In this document: piece by piece, positions 1 through 7,701 of the stretch
Numbering within the stretch: the first letter of the stretch is position 1
How the letters are laid out: each line of letters starts with the position of its first letter
Source: Chloroflexota bacterium
GTDB lineage: Bacteria > Chloroflexota > UBA11872
DNA: 64,000 nucleotides
NCBI GenBank assembly: GCA_026707585.1
Contig: JAPOWQ010000023.1
Coordinates: forward strand, 1-64,000
Reading direction: 5' to 3'
Notes under the pieces: model-generated
Seen by the model: only the letters and a program-made list of their open reading frames with translations
The model's database searches: none
What the model was told of the DNA's origin: nothing
Translations under genes and position numbers: made by a program

Positions 1-163
1 GCAGCAGCAGACCCACCACCACCACCAACCCCACCCGCCGCGCCGGCCACCGGCGCGTGGACCGGACCGTCCCGCGCCAATGCCTGGTGAACCGACGCGG
101 CGCGATTCGTCCGCTGGCCGACATTCGCTCTACCCGGTCGGGGCGCGTGAGCAAAGAGTTCAT
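1..163 (-). CDS. Partial small protein with N-terminal membrane segment, runs off left edge
   Basis: An open frame reads leftward off the window edge from an ATG at 163, with an internal ATG at 124. The first 54 codons have no stop. They encode an Arg-rich start (RRFTRHWRG, then RRWPARR) followed by a hydrophobic run (VGLVVVVGLLL), which looks like a signal anchor or first membrane segment. It lies downstream of and in the same direction as the terminase genes, separated from the terL stop by about 170 bases in which I see no gene. No family can be assigned from this fragment. It could be a phage-derived membrane protein, an unrelated cell gene, or a chance frame in GC-rich DNA. The start is not supported by a clear ribosome-binding site. 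Confidence 0.3.
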   Translation of the reverse strand, partial: MNSLLTRPDRVERMSASGRIAPRRFTRHWRGTVRSTRRWPARRVGLVVVVGLLL

Positions 164-335
164 CACAATGACCGGACGCTATGCAAGAATATCCATACTC
201 ACAGCCCAATCCCATCCACCGGCCCCGTCCCCCGACCGCTGCCCTATGGCATACGCGGCCTGCGCCAGGTGCGAATCGACTGGTCCCGTGCCCGCTCTCA
301 ACGGCCGCGCCGTCCCTCGCCGAGCTCTTCCCGAA

Positions 336-1646
336 CTACCACGTAATCCTGAACGGAATCGACTGCCGCGGCTCCCGCCGGTACACCGCCCCAAACCGGT
401 CGTACAACCAGTAGCACAGCGCCTTGATCGCGTGATTGTCTGAATCGATCGGCAGTTCCGAAATCGGCCGGTGCTCCCGCGGTTCGTGGTAGCGGTAGTT
501 CCCGAACTCCCGGATCAGCGCCTGGCAACGCGGGCTGATCGTGATCCGCGGCACCCCGCTCCCCGGATCCCGCAGAAACGTCCGCAGCCGGTCGATTCCG
601 TCGTTGATCCACACCCGGTGCGAGCGCAGCCGCAGCTGCGCCTGCGCCGCCCAGATCTGGATCTGGCTCGGCGCCGCGTGATGCTGCCGTCCGGCAATAT
701 CGATCACCCCGCTGCGCACGTGGGGCCACCAGGACCGCTGCTGGCACTCGTGGATCACCTGCGCCGCGATCGCGTACTGCATGTACACCTCGTCCAGCAC
801 GAAGATCTCCTCGCCCCGCTTCGCCACCGCCAGCACCGCGTACGCCCCCGCGTACCCCGGATCCACCGCAATCTCGATGTTGTCGAAACTCTCGTACGCG
901 TCCTTGATCGTCCGCACGTGCGCCGCCGGCTCGAACTCTCGGAACACCAGCGACACCGGCGGACACGGCACCCCGCCCAGCCGTTCCTGGAACAGGTCCG
1001 GCGGATACGCCACCGCCAGCCGCTCGATCTCCGGGTCCGTCCGTCCGCCCGGAAACAGCGTGCGGTTGGACCACGACGGAATCGAGAACGACGCCGCCTC
1101 GTCCGGGTTGTCGCTCTGCCAGGCCCGGAACTTCTCCGCGTACCAGCCCCGCGACCCTTCGAACGTCCCGCTCAGCCACAGCCAGCCCCGCCGTTCGGCC
1201 AATCGCCCGCTCAGCCGCAGGAACGACTCATACGACAGTTGCGCCGCCTCGCACCCCAGGATCCCGTCCGGCGCCTGCCCCGCCAGCCGCATCGCCCGCT
1301 GCGCCGTTCGCGTTGTAATCACCGTCCCGTTGCGCAGCAGCAGCCGGTTCGACTGCCCGCTCGGCGTGGCCAGCGTCTCGATCGCGTCCAGCGCCTCCAG
1401 CGCCTCGATCAGGTACGCGAACTCCGGCCGGCACAGGTCGTAATCCGGCCCCACCAGCCAGAACAGCTGCCCTTCCAGGAACCGCCCCACCAGTTCCATC
1501 GCCGCGCTGCGGCTCTTCCCGGCCCGCTCCCCGCCCGCGATCAGCCGGATGCGCGCCGTGGAGTCGTGCGCCGCGCGTTGCTCGGCGTACGGCGTATAGC
1601 CGACGCGCGCCCAGAGTTGCTCACGAACGATGTGCGACGGCTGCAT
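336..1646 (-). CDS. Phage terminase large subunit (TerL)
   Basis: TerL is the ATP-driven motor and nuclease that packages phage DNA into proheads. The 436-residue product has a Walker A motif GGERAGKS at residues 38-45 and a Walker B-like stretch DGILGCEAA near 130. A C-terminal nuclease-type region begins with an acidic strand (IEIAVDPGYAG), has a second acidic strand (GVIDIAG) and ends with SDNHAIKALCYWLYDRFG, the usual TerL tail pattern. The ATG at 1646 is chosen over one 22 codons upstream because GGAGGAC stands six bases before it, and it overlaps the end of the preceding small gene by 26 bases, a normal terS-terL arrangement. Neighbours to the right are ordinary cell genes, so this is the edge of a prophage, a gene transfer agent or a remnant that continues to the left. 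The reading frame is intact. Confidence 0.88.
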   Translation of the reverse strand: MQPSHIVREQLWARVGYTPYAEQRAAHDSTARIRLIAGGERAGKSRSAAMELVGRFLEGQLFWLVGPDYDLCRPEFAYLIEALEALDAIETLATPSGQSNRLLLRNGTVITTRTAQRAMRLAGQAPDGILGCEAAQLSYESFLRLSGRLAERRGWLWLSGTFEGSRGWYAEKFRAWQSDNPDEAASFSIPSWSNRTLFPGGRTDPEIERLAVAYPPDLFQERLGGVPCPPVSLVFREFEPAAHVRTIKDAYESFDNIEIAVDPGYAGAYAVLAVAKRGEEIFVLDEVYMQYAIAAQVIHECQQRSWWPHVRSGVIDIAGRQHHAAPSQIQIWAAQAQLRLRSHRVWINDGIDRLRTFLRDPGSGVPRITISPRCQALIREFGNYRYHEPREHRPISELPIDSDNHAIKALCYWLYDRFGAVYRREPRQSIPFRITW

Positions 1647-1860
1647 GCAAGTCCTCCAGCAACGCCGCGAACGCCTGGCCGCTGCCTGCGCGCGGCGGCT
1701 CCCCGAACGCATAGCTGAACGCCAGCTCCACCGCCCAGCGCTCCCCCGCTAACGCCTTCGCCACCACCAGGTCCGACAACTCGTCGGCCTTCACCAGCAC
1801 CGCCGACCGAAAGCGCTGCTCCGCGCTCGTCGGCCGCTTCCGCCCCCGTCGCTTGCTCAC
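1621..1860 (-). CDS. Small basic protein, candidate terminase small subunit
   Basis: A 79-residue product begins with a strongly basic tail (SKRRGRKRP), followed by a predicted helical body (EQRFRSAVLVKADELSDLVV, then WAVELAFSYAFGEPP). A GTG start at 1860 follows GGAAGGG at a good distance. It is immediately upstream of and overlaps terL, the usual position of a DNA-recognising small terminase subunit. I do not recognise a named terS family in the sequence, so the assignment rests on position, size and charge. The FGEPP stretch followed by a tail resembles short DNA-binding proteins found before terL genes in GC-rich hosts. It is transcribed from the palindrome-containing promoter near 1929-1957. 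Confidence 0.55.
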   Translation of the reverse strand: MSKRRGRKRPTSAEQRFRSAVLVKADELSDLVVAKALAGERWAVELAFSYAFGEPPRAGSGQAFAALLEDLHAAVAHRS

Positions 1861-1927
1861 CCCAAAAACCCTTCCTCATGCGTTCGCGTGGCTCACGCCG
1901 CCGCCCATGTTGCGAACTGTACGCGCC

Positions 1928-1957
1928 TAGTGTACACTATGGGTATCCGTTTGACAA
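1928..1957 (-). promoter_or_regulatory. Leftward promoter with palindromic operator upstream of terminase genes
   Basis: On the minus strand TTGTCA (1957-1952) and TACACT (1934-1929) are separated by exactly 17 bases, a good sigma-70-type promoter. The -10 lies inside TAGTGTACACTA (1928-1939), a perfect 12-bp palindrome, so a dimeric repressor bound there would block the polymerase. Transcription would start about 60 bases before the GTG of the small terminase gene. The promoter and palindrome are read directly; repression is inference. Confidence 0.5.
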
Positions 1958-2588
1958 GGTGGAGTTCATCAATGTCCCCATTCCCGTCTCGCCTCCTGGC
2001 CAGAGTCCGCTCTTTGTCCCTCGCCCCGTGGAAGAGGGTCCCGGCCTGCCCCGCACTCGATCCGAGGGTGCGAGTCGTCCTGTCAATGCGCCCCTGCCAG
2101 CTCACCCGCCGCCTGCCATCCCGAACCGCACGTCCGGTTCGCGCCGCGGCCCGTCGGCTCTCGCTCGCCGCCGGTCGTCTCATCCCTCGAACCAGGCAGC
2201 GGCGGTCGCGAATTCGCCCCATCTGGACTTCCCCGGACAACCTCGCGGTGGTGCTCTTGGTTACACGCTCGCCCCGATTCGCCCTCCGCATTCGGTCGCT
2301 CACCCTCAATCCGCAATTCTTCAAGTCCGGACCCCGCTAACCCGCATGCCCTCCGTCGTCAGCCGCCTGCAAGTCCTGCCGCGCGCCCTGCCGTGCGTCG
2401 CGAGACTGGCCTCGTGCATGCTTCGTCGGCTCCCATTTGCGCCCCGCTCGACAGACCCCGACCAGCCAGCCCAAAGCACCCCGCCGCGCCTCAAGAGTTT
2501 TTTGGAAAAAACTCTTACTGCGCGCGAGACCCCCATTTCGCCCCACTCGGCATGTGCCAGACTCCCCCGTCGCTCCGCAGTGCGAGGT
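1958..2588. other. Gene-poor region
   Basis: About 630 bases contain only Arg/Pro/Ser-rich open frames with no recognisable protein. I see no gene here. The only clear structure is the AT-rich palindrome at 2493-2516. A long open frame that joins this DNA to the M20 peptidase gene is best read as read-through, because recognisable peptidase sequence begins only after 2589. The region may be phage-derived spacer or a decayed gene. Confidence 0.5.
2493..2516. repeat. AT-rich 24-bp palindrome
   Basis: Two 11-base arms, AAGAGTTTTTT and AAAAAACTCTT, face each other across GG. The arms are perfect complements. This is a striking AT island in GC-rich surroundings. The T and A runs form the stem itself rather than following a GC stem, so it is not a classical intrinsic terminator. 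It could be a protein-binding site or a cruciform. It is about 75 bases before the M20 peptidase start. Confidence 0.5.
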
Positions 2589-3746
2589 GTGGCCATCACT
2601 GAATCCGTCGTTGACACGCTCGCCGGTCTGGTCGCCATCAACAGCGTCAACGCCAGCCTCCCGGGCGGCCCCGGCGAGGCTGAGCTGGCCCATCACGTCG
2701 CCGACCTCGCCCGCGCCGCCGGCGCCGACGTCGAGCTCTACGACGTTGAACCCAACCGCCCCAACCTCCTCGCCTGGATCCGTCGCGGCAACCGCCCCAC
2801 CCTCATGTTCGAGTGCCATCTCGACACCGTCGGCCTGGACCCCATGCCCGACGCCCTCAACCCGCGCATCGCCAACGGCCGCCTCTACGGCCGCGGCTCC
2901 GCCGACCCCAAGGGCTGCCTGGCCGCCATGCTCCACGTCCTCCACGCGGCGGCCAGCGACCCGGACTTCCCGGTCGACCTCTGCCTGGCCGGCGCCGTCG
3001 GCGAGGAAATCGTCATGATCGGCTCGCGCGTCATGGCCGAACGCCGCCCGCCGGTCGACGCGGCCGTGGTCGGCGAGCCAACCGAGCTGCGCATCATCAC
3101 CGCCCAGAAAGGCGCCGTCCGCTGGCGCGTCCGCACCCACGGCGTCGCCGCTCACAGCGCCATGCCCGAGCAGGGCCACAACGCCATCCAGGACATGGCC
3201 ACGGCCATACCCGCACTCGCCCGCGGCATCGAACCCCACCTCGACGCCCGTCCCCATCCCGTGCTCGGCCACGCCACCTGGAACGTCGGCACCATCCGCG
3301 GCGGCGCCGGCGTCAACGTCGTCCCCGACCTCTGCGAAATCGAAATCGACCGCCGCCTCGTTCCGGGCGATGCCTCCGCCGAGGTGCTGCACCACGTTGA
3401 CGCGGCCCTGGACGACCTTAGGGCCAGCGACCCTCAAGTACGCATCGACCGCGATCCGCCCTTCGTCGACATCCCCCCGCTCGAGACCCCACACGACGCC
3501 CGGGTCGTGCGCGCCGCCCAGCAGGCCGTTGCCGCCGCGGGCATATCGCCCGACCCGCTCGGCGTCGCCTACGCCACCGACGCCGCCATGCTCTCCGGCG
3601 TTGGCGGCATCCCGTCCGTCGTCCTTGGCCCCGGCGACATCGCCCAGGCCCACACGAATGACGAGTGGATCGAGATCGCTCAGCTCGAACAGGCCGTCGG
3701 CGTCTACCTGGGCGTCTGCCAGGCCTTTGCAAAGGTCGGCGACTGA
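2589..3746 (+). CDS. M20 family metallopeptidase (ArgE/DapE type)
   Basis: A zinc-dependent amidohydrolase of the ArgE/DapE/carboxypeptidase G2 type that cleaves an N-acyl or peptide bond; the exact substrate is unknown. The product is about 385 residues. It shows FECHLDTVG (first metal His and Asp), GRGSADPKGCLAAML (bridging Asp) and GAVGEEI (catalytic Glu pair), then VGEPTE, the dimerisation domain with HGVAAHSAMPEQG, and a C-terminal AHTNDEW with the last metal His. The GTG at 2589 gives a normal family N-terminus; another GTG lies three codons upstream. The ribosome-binding site is weak. Its TGA overlaps the ATG of the next gene (TGATG), so the peptidase and the MBL hydrolase are probably translationally coupled. 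Confidence 0.88.
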   Translation: MAITESVVDTLAGLVAINSVNASLPGGPGEAELAHHVADLARAAGADVELYDVEPNRPNLLAWIRRGNRPTLMFECHLDTVGLDPMPDALNPRIANGRLYGRGSADPKGCLAAMLHVLHAAASDPDFPVDLCLAGAVGEEIVMIGSRVMAERRPPVDAAVVGEPTELRIITAQKGAVRWRVRTHGVAAHSAMPEQGHNAIQDMATAIPALARGIEPHLDARPHPVLGHATWNVGTIRGGAGVNVVPDLCEIEIDRRLVPGDASAEVLHHVDAALDDLRASDPQVRIDRDPPFVDIPPLETPHDARVVRAAQQAVAAAGISPDPLGVAYATDAAMLSGVGGIPSVVLGPGDIAQAHTNDEWIEIAQLEQAVGVYLGVCQAFAKVGD

Positions 3747-4489
3747 TGCGTCTGACCCAGCGTGTGCACCTGGTCGGCAGCGGCGCCACCGGCGCCGACC
3801 TCTCCAACCCCTACGACTGTCACGTCTACCTAGTCGACGGCGACGGCCCTTTGGCGCTGATCGACGCGGGCGTCGGACTCGAGCCCGAACTGATCCTGGC
3901 CAACGTTCGCGCCGCCGGCTTCGACCCCGCGAATATCGAAACCATCGCCCTCACCCACGCCCACGCCGACCACGGCGGCGGCTCGGGCCCGCTGCACGAG
4001 TTGACCGGAGCCGACGTCCTGGCCCCCGGCCCCGCCGCGGACTGGCTCCGGCTGGCCGACGAAGCGGCCATCTCGCTTCCACGCGCCCGGGCTGGCGGCA
4101 CCTATCCCGCCGACTACCGGCTGGAGCCCTGCCCATCGGTGACATCGATCGCCGGCGGCGACTCAATCCAGGTCGGCGAGGCCCGGCTCACCGCCGTCGC
4201 CACCCCCGGTCATGCACGCGAGCATCTCTCCTACCTGCTCGACGGCGACGACCGCCCGGGCATCTTCGGCGGCGACGTCGTGTTTCAGGGCGGCAAGATC
4301 CTGCTTCTATCCACCCCCGACTGCTCGATCCAGGACCTCGTCGTGACGATGCGCCGCCTCGGCGACATGGACTTCGAAGCGCTCTATCCGGGACATGCCG
4401 GCATCTCGCTGCGACGCGGCCGCCAGCACGTCGACGCGGCCTTGCGCGTCTTTGATGCCGAAGAGATTCCGCCGAACTTCAATGCATAG
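3746..4489 (+). CDS. Metallo-beta-lactamase fold hydrolase
   Basis: A 247-residue MBL-fold enzyme with the metal motif THAHADHGGG (HxHxDH, residues 71-76). Downstream metal ligands are in TPGHAREHLSY and GGDVVF, and the C-terminus has LYPGHAG. This is the pattern of glyoxalase II-like or quorum-lactonase-like hydrolases, which bind two metals and hydrolyse thioesters, lactones or phosphodiesters. The substrate cannot be read from the sequence. It starts one base inside the stop of the M20 peptidase gene, so the two are made together and may act on linked substrates. About 25 bases after its stop lies the -10-like TACAAT of the next gene. Confidence 0.85.
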   Translation: MRLTQRVHLVGSGATGADLSNPYDCHVYLVDGDGPLALIDAGVGLEPELILANVRAAGFDPANIETIALTHAHADHGGGSGPLHELTGADVLAPGPAADWLRLADEAAISLPRARAGGTYPADYRLEPCPSVTSIAGGDSIQVGEARLTAVATPGHAREHLSYLLDGDDRPGIFGGDVVFQGGKILLLSTPDCSIQDLVVTMRRLGDMDFEALYPGHAGISLRRGRQHVDAALRVFDAEEIPPNFNA

Positions 4490-4516
4490 CGAAACCGTGC
4501 TCAATCGACGCGCCCC

Positions 4517-4522
4517 TACAAT
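4517..4522 (+). promoter_or_regulatory. -10-like hexamer before lpdA
   Basis: TACAAT lies 33 bases before the chosen ATG of the dihydrolipoyl dehydrogenase gene. No good -35 is visible at 16-18 bases upstream. The same hexamer type at 30-34 bases from the start recurs before several other genes in this window (10361, 23389, 42017, 44360). Confidence 0.35.
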
Positions 4523-4555
4523 GCCGCTAACCACCCAACCAGATTGGCGGACCTG

Positions 4556-5965
4556 ATGCCTCTACAGGCGGACGTTTGTGTGATCGGCGGCGGACCCGGC
4601 GGTTACGTTGCCGCGCTCCGCGCCGCTGCGCTGAATGCCCAGGTCGTCGTGGTCGAAAACAGCGGACTCGGTGGCGTCTGCCTCAACCGCGGCTGCATCC
4701 CGTCAAAGGCCTTGCTGCGCAGCGCGGAGGTCTTTCAGCTGGCCACGAAGGCGTCCAGCTACGGCGTCCGGGTCAAGGGCGTTGAGGCGGACTACAAGGC
4801 CATGATTCGCCGCAAGGACCGGGTTGTTCGCCAGCTTGGCCGTGGCATTGAGGGTCTATTGAAGGCTGGCGGGGTGACGGTCCTGCAGGGCACGGGCCGG
4901 CTCGCAGGCCCCGGCGCCGTGGAGGCATCGCTGGCCGATCGCACCGAGCTCATCACGGCAAAGTCCGTGATCGTGGCCACCGGTTCGTCGTCCGCCGCTC
5001 CGCCGATTCCCGGCGTCGACCTGCCCGGCGTCATCGACAGCGACGGAGCGTTCGAGCTTGGGGAGGTTCCGGAGCACATCCTGGTGGCCGGCGCGGGCGC
5101 CGTTGGCGTCGAGTGGGCCACCCTGTTTGCACTGCTCGGTGGTCAGGTCACCCTGGTCGAGATGCTGCCGCACGTCGTGCCCAACGAGGACGCGGCCGTT
5201 AGCGCCACCATGCGCAAGATCCTGATCCAGCAGGGCGTCAAGGTCCACACCGGCACGCGAATCGAGTCGATCGAGCAGGCCGGCCCGCACCTCCAGGTGA
5301 CGCTCGCAACGGACGACGATTCGGAGACTGCGCAAGCCTCGCACGTGCTGCTGGCGACCGGCCGTCGAGCCAACGTGGCAGATGTCGGGCTGGAATCGGC
5401 CGGCGTGCGGTTCACGCCGCGCGGGATCGGCGTCAACGAGCATCAGCAGACGAGCCGGCCCGACATTTACGCCATCGGCGACGTGATCGGCGACAAGCTC
5501 CTGGCGCACGTCGCGTCGCACCAGGGCGTCGTGGCCGCCGAGCACGCGCTGGGGCGGCCCTCGGTTTACGAGCCCAACGCGGTCCCCGCCTGCACCTTCA
5601 CCCACCCCGAGATCGCCAGCGTGGGGCTGACCGAGGACGCGGCCAAGGAAGAGCGCGGCGACATCCAGGTCGGCATGTTTCCGTTCCAGGCGCTGGGACG
5701 CGCCCGCGCCTACGGCGACACGGACGGCTTCGTGAAGATCGTCGCTGGCCAGCCGCACGGCGAGATCCTGGGTATGCACGTCATCGGCCCCGGCGCCAGT
5801 GACATCATCAGCGAGGGCGTGCTGGCCATCCGGTTGGAAGCCACCCTGGACGACCTGCGCGAAACGGTCCACGCCCACCCGACCTTCGCCGAAGCCACCG
5901 CCGAATCGGCCTGGCAGGCGATCAACGCGCCGATTCACTTGCCCTTGCCACGGAACGGACGCTGA
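4556..5965 (+). CDS. lpdA: Dihydrolipoyl dehydrogenase
   Basis: This flavoprotein reoxidises dihydrolipoamide in 2-oxoacid dehydrogenase complexes or the glycine cleavage system, passing electrons to NAD. The 469-residue product has the FAD motif GGGPGG (11-16), the redox disulfide in GGVCLNRGCIP (C42, C47), an NAD-binding GAGAVGVEWA, the FAD-contacting YAIGDV and the C-terminal catalytic HAHPTFAEA. All key residues of the class are present and the length is typical. ATG 4556 is preferred over TTG 4544 because GGCGGA precedes it at a workable distance. No partner E1/E2 genes are adjacent. Its TGA overlaps a CTG that probably starts the aspartate dehydrogenase gene. Confidence 0.93.
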   Translation: MPLQADVCVIGGGPGGYVAALRAAALNAQVVVVENSGLGGVCLNRGCIPSKALLRSAEVFQLATKASSYGVRVKGVEADYKAMIRRKDRVVRQLGRGIEGLLKAGGVTVLQGTGRLAGPGAVEASLADRTELITAKSVIVATGSSSAAPPIPGVDLPGVIDSDGAFELGEVPEHILVAGAGAVGVEWATLFALLGGQVTLVEMLPHVVPNEDAAVSATMRKILIQQGVKVHTGTRIESIEQAGPHLQVTLATDDDSETAQASHVLLATGRRANVADVGLESAGVRFTPRGIGVNEHQQTSRPDIYAIGDVIGDKLLAHVASHQGVVAAEHALGRPSVYEPNAVPACTFTHPEIASVGLTEDAAKEERGDIQVGMFPFQALGRARAYGDTDGFVKIVAGQPHGEILGMHVIGPGASDIISEGVLAIRLEATLDDLRETVHAHPTFAEATAESAWQAINAPIHLPLPRNGR

Positions 5966-6795
5966 GCCGCTCGGCCGCGCCATCACTGCAACTCGCGATT
6001 GCTGGCCTGGGGGCAATCGGAGCCGAAGTCGCACGCGCCGTCCGCGCCGGCGAAGCCCCCGGGGTCGAAGTCGCCGCTGTTGTTGAACCCGTCGCGGGCC
6101 CCGCCCGCGACAAGCTCGCGGGCGCCGGGATCCCCGTCCACACTGACCTCACGTCGCTTGATTGGAACAGTCTCGACGCGGTTCTTGAAGCCGCCTCCCA
6201 AGTTGCGCTGCGCACGATCGCGCCGCAGGTTCTCAGCCGAGGCGTCGACCTTGTCGCCCTCAGCGCGGGCGCCACTCTTGACCCTGACTTACTGGTGGCG
6301 CTGCTGACAGAGGCAGAGAAATCAGGCGCGCGCATCTGGGTTCCGTCCGGTGCAATTGGCGCGCTGGACGTGATACGCGCCGCCAGAGTCGGTGACGTTG
6401 AGTCCATCACCCTGACGACCACGAAGCCGCCGCCGGCCCTGTCCGGCGCGCCCTGGGTCATCGAACAAGGCATCGATCTCACGACAGTCACCGACCCCCG
6501 GGTGATCTTCTCGGGCGACCCCGTGGAGGCTGTGCGTGGCTTTCCCCAGAACGTAAACGTGGCGGCACTGCTGGCCCTGGCTGCAGACGGCCCGGACCGG
6601 TTGCGCGTGACCGTGGTGGCCGATCCGGACGCGCCTGGAAATGTGCATGAGGTGGAGGCCATCGGCTCGTTCGGCGCGATGCGCCTGCGGCTGGAGAACC
6701 GACCCAGCGAGACGAATCCCAAGACCAGCGCCCTGGCCGCTCAGAGCGTGATCGCCCTTCTCCGCCAGCTCGGCTCGCCGCTGCGTTTCGCCTGA
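5962..6795 (+). CDS. nadX: L-aspartate dehydrogenase, non-ATG start
   Basis: NAD(P)-dependent oxidation of L-aspartate to iminoaspartate, the first step of one route to quinolinate and NAD. The frame shows a Rossmann start (LAIAGLGAIGAEVARAV), GVDLVALSAGA, VPSGAIGALD and the family signature FPQNVNVAALLALA, then NPKTSALAAQSVIALL at the C-terminus. Recognisable protein extends well left of the first ATG/GTG/TTG in frame (GTG 6295), which would remove the whole nucleotide-binding domain. No ATG, GTG or TTG exists upstream in this frame back into lpdA. CTG 5962, which overlaps the lpdA stop as CTGA, or CTG 5986 must serve, unless there is a sequence error. The length of about 270 residues fits the family. 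Translational coupling to lpdA is likely. Confidence 0.8.
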   Translation: MSRSAAPSLQLAIAGLGAIGAEVARAVRAGEAPGVEVAAVVEPVAGPARDKLAGAGIPVHTDLTSLDWNSLDAVLEAASQVALRTIAPQVLSRGVDLVALSAGATLDPDLLVALLTEAEKSGARIWVPSGAIGALDVIRAARVGDVESITLTTTKPPPALSGAPWVIEQGIDLTTVTDPRVIFSGDPVEAVRGFPQNVNVAALLALAADGPDRLRVTVVADPDAPGNVHEVEAIGSFGAMRLRLENRPSETNPKTSALAAQSVIALLRQLGSPLRFA

Positions 6796-6821
6796 AACGA
6801 TGCAGAGCCCCTTGACGCGGC

Positions 6822-7601
6822 TCAGAGAATCAGGTCGGGAAGTTCACTCAGACTAGGAATGATGATGTCGGGATGCGCGTTCCCGGGGGTTCGCGAGCCG
6901 TCCCGATTCAGCCAGATGGCGTGGACGCCCGTGTTTTGGGCGCCGGCGATGTCGGAGGTGAGGTTGTTGCCGACCATGGCGGCGTGGGCGGGCTGGCAAT
7001 TGAGCTGCTGGAGGGCGCGTTGCATGGGGGCCGGGTGGGGTTTGCCGATGCCGAGTTCGCCGGAGACGACGATGGATTGGAAGTAGGGGCGGACGCCTGA
7101 GGCGTCGATCTTGAAGTGCTGGAGGTCGGGGGCGCCGTTGGTGACGAGGGCGAGGGGGAGGCGCTGGGAGAGTTCGGGCAGGAGCTGGGCGGCGTCGGGG
7201 AACAAGGCGTTGCGCTGGCGGCGTTCGTGGCGAAAGCGGTCGGCGAGAACTACGGCGTATTCGGGGTCGTGGACGCCGTGTCGGGCGAGGGCGTGGGTCC
7301 AGGCTTCGCGGCGGTAGGCGGGGGCCCAGGCGGGGAGGCGCTGGAGCTCGGGGGCGTCGCCGGTGAAGTCGGCCCAGAGGCCCTCCCAGGAACTGATGCC
7401 GATGGACTGGCAGTAGTCGATGTGGTCGGAGGCGTGCCAGAGCCGGCGGGCGCAGGCACCGGCGGAATGGGCGACCGCGGCGGGGTCGAGGCCGTAACGG
7501 TCGGCGACGGGGGCGCAGGCGGCGCGGAAGGCGGCTTCGGAGGCGCTTTCGTCGGGGATGAGGGTGTCGTCGAGGTCGAGGAGGAGAGCGTGGAGGTGCA
7601 T
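6822..7601 (-). CDS. HAD-family hydrolase (phosphatase)
   Basis: A 259-residue haloacid dehalogenase-like phosphatase, probably acting on a small phosphorylated metabolite such as a nucleotide or phosphoglycolate. Motif I is DLDDTL (9-14), with the Asp nucleophile and acid/base. An alpha-helical cap domain follows. Motif II is LVTNG, motif III the Lys of GIGKPHP, and motif IV VGNNLTSDIAGA. This is subfamily IA with a YjjG/Gph-like layout. It is convergent with nadX across a 26-base gap and divergent from the amidohydrolase gene. No strong Shine-Dalgarno precedes the ATG, while a TATGTG lies only about 11 bases before it, so a very short leader is possible. Confidence 0.85.
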   Translation of the reverse strand: MHLHALLLDLDDTLIPDESASEAAFRAACAPVADRYGLDPAAVAHSAGACARRLWHASDHIDYCQSIGISSWEGLWADFTGDAPELQRLPAWAPAYRREAWTHALARHGVHDPEYAVVLADRFRHERRQRNALFPDAAQLLPELSQRLPLALVTNGAPDLQHFKIDASGVRPYFQSIVVSGELGIGKPHPAPMQRALQQLNCQPAHAAMVGNNLTSDIAGAQNTGVHAIWLNRDGSRTPGNAHPDIIIPSLSELPDLIL

Positions 7602-7701
7602 GGAGGCATGGTCACATAGTCAGAGGTTGACGACGGTTGGGCTCCAGGTCTTGACGGGTGGGCAACTGGTGGCGAGTATCGGGCGATAAGGAGGGGTTGC
7701 C

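Noticed and set aside
1-60. CAC/CAG-rich start of the window as a simple repeat or CRISPR end
   Set aside because: The triplet-like run is short and reads as a hydrophobic Val/Leu stretch on the minus strand; no spaced repeats follow.
471-1718. A 415-codon plus-strand frame opposite terL
   Set aside because: Arg/Pro-rich composition with no motifs; it is the antisense shadow of a clear terminase gene, common in GC-rich DNA.
1951-1956. TTGACA on the plus strand as a rightward promoter for the M20 gene
   Set aside because: No -10 hexamer at 16-18 bases downstream, and the gene starts over 600 bases away. The same DNA forms a much better leftward promoter.
1878-2588. N-terminal extension of the M20 peptidase by about 237 residues
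   Set aside because: The extension is Pro/Arg/Ser-rich with no homology features; family length and fold begin at 2589.
2337-3653. A 438-codon minus-strand frame opposite the M20 peptidase
   Set aside because: Gly/Val/Asp-rich low-complexity product without domains; the plus strand carries a complete M20 enzyme.
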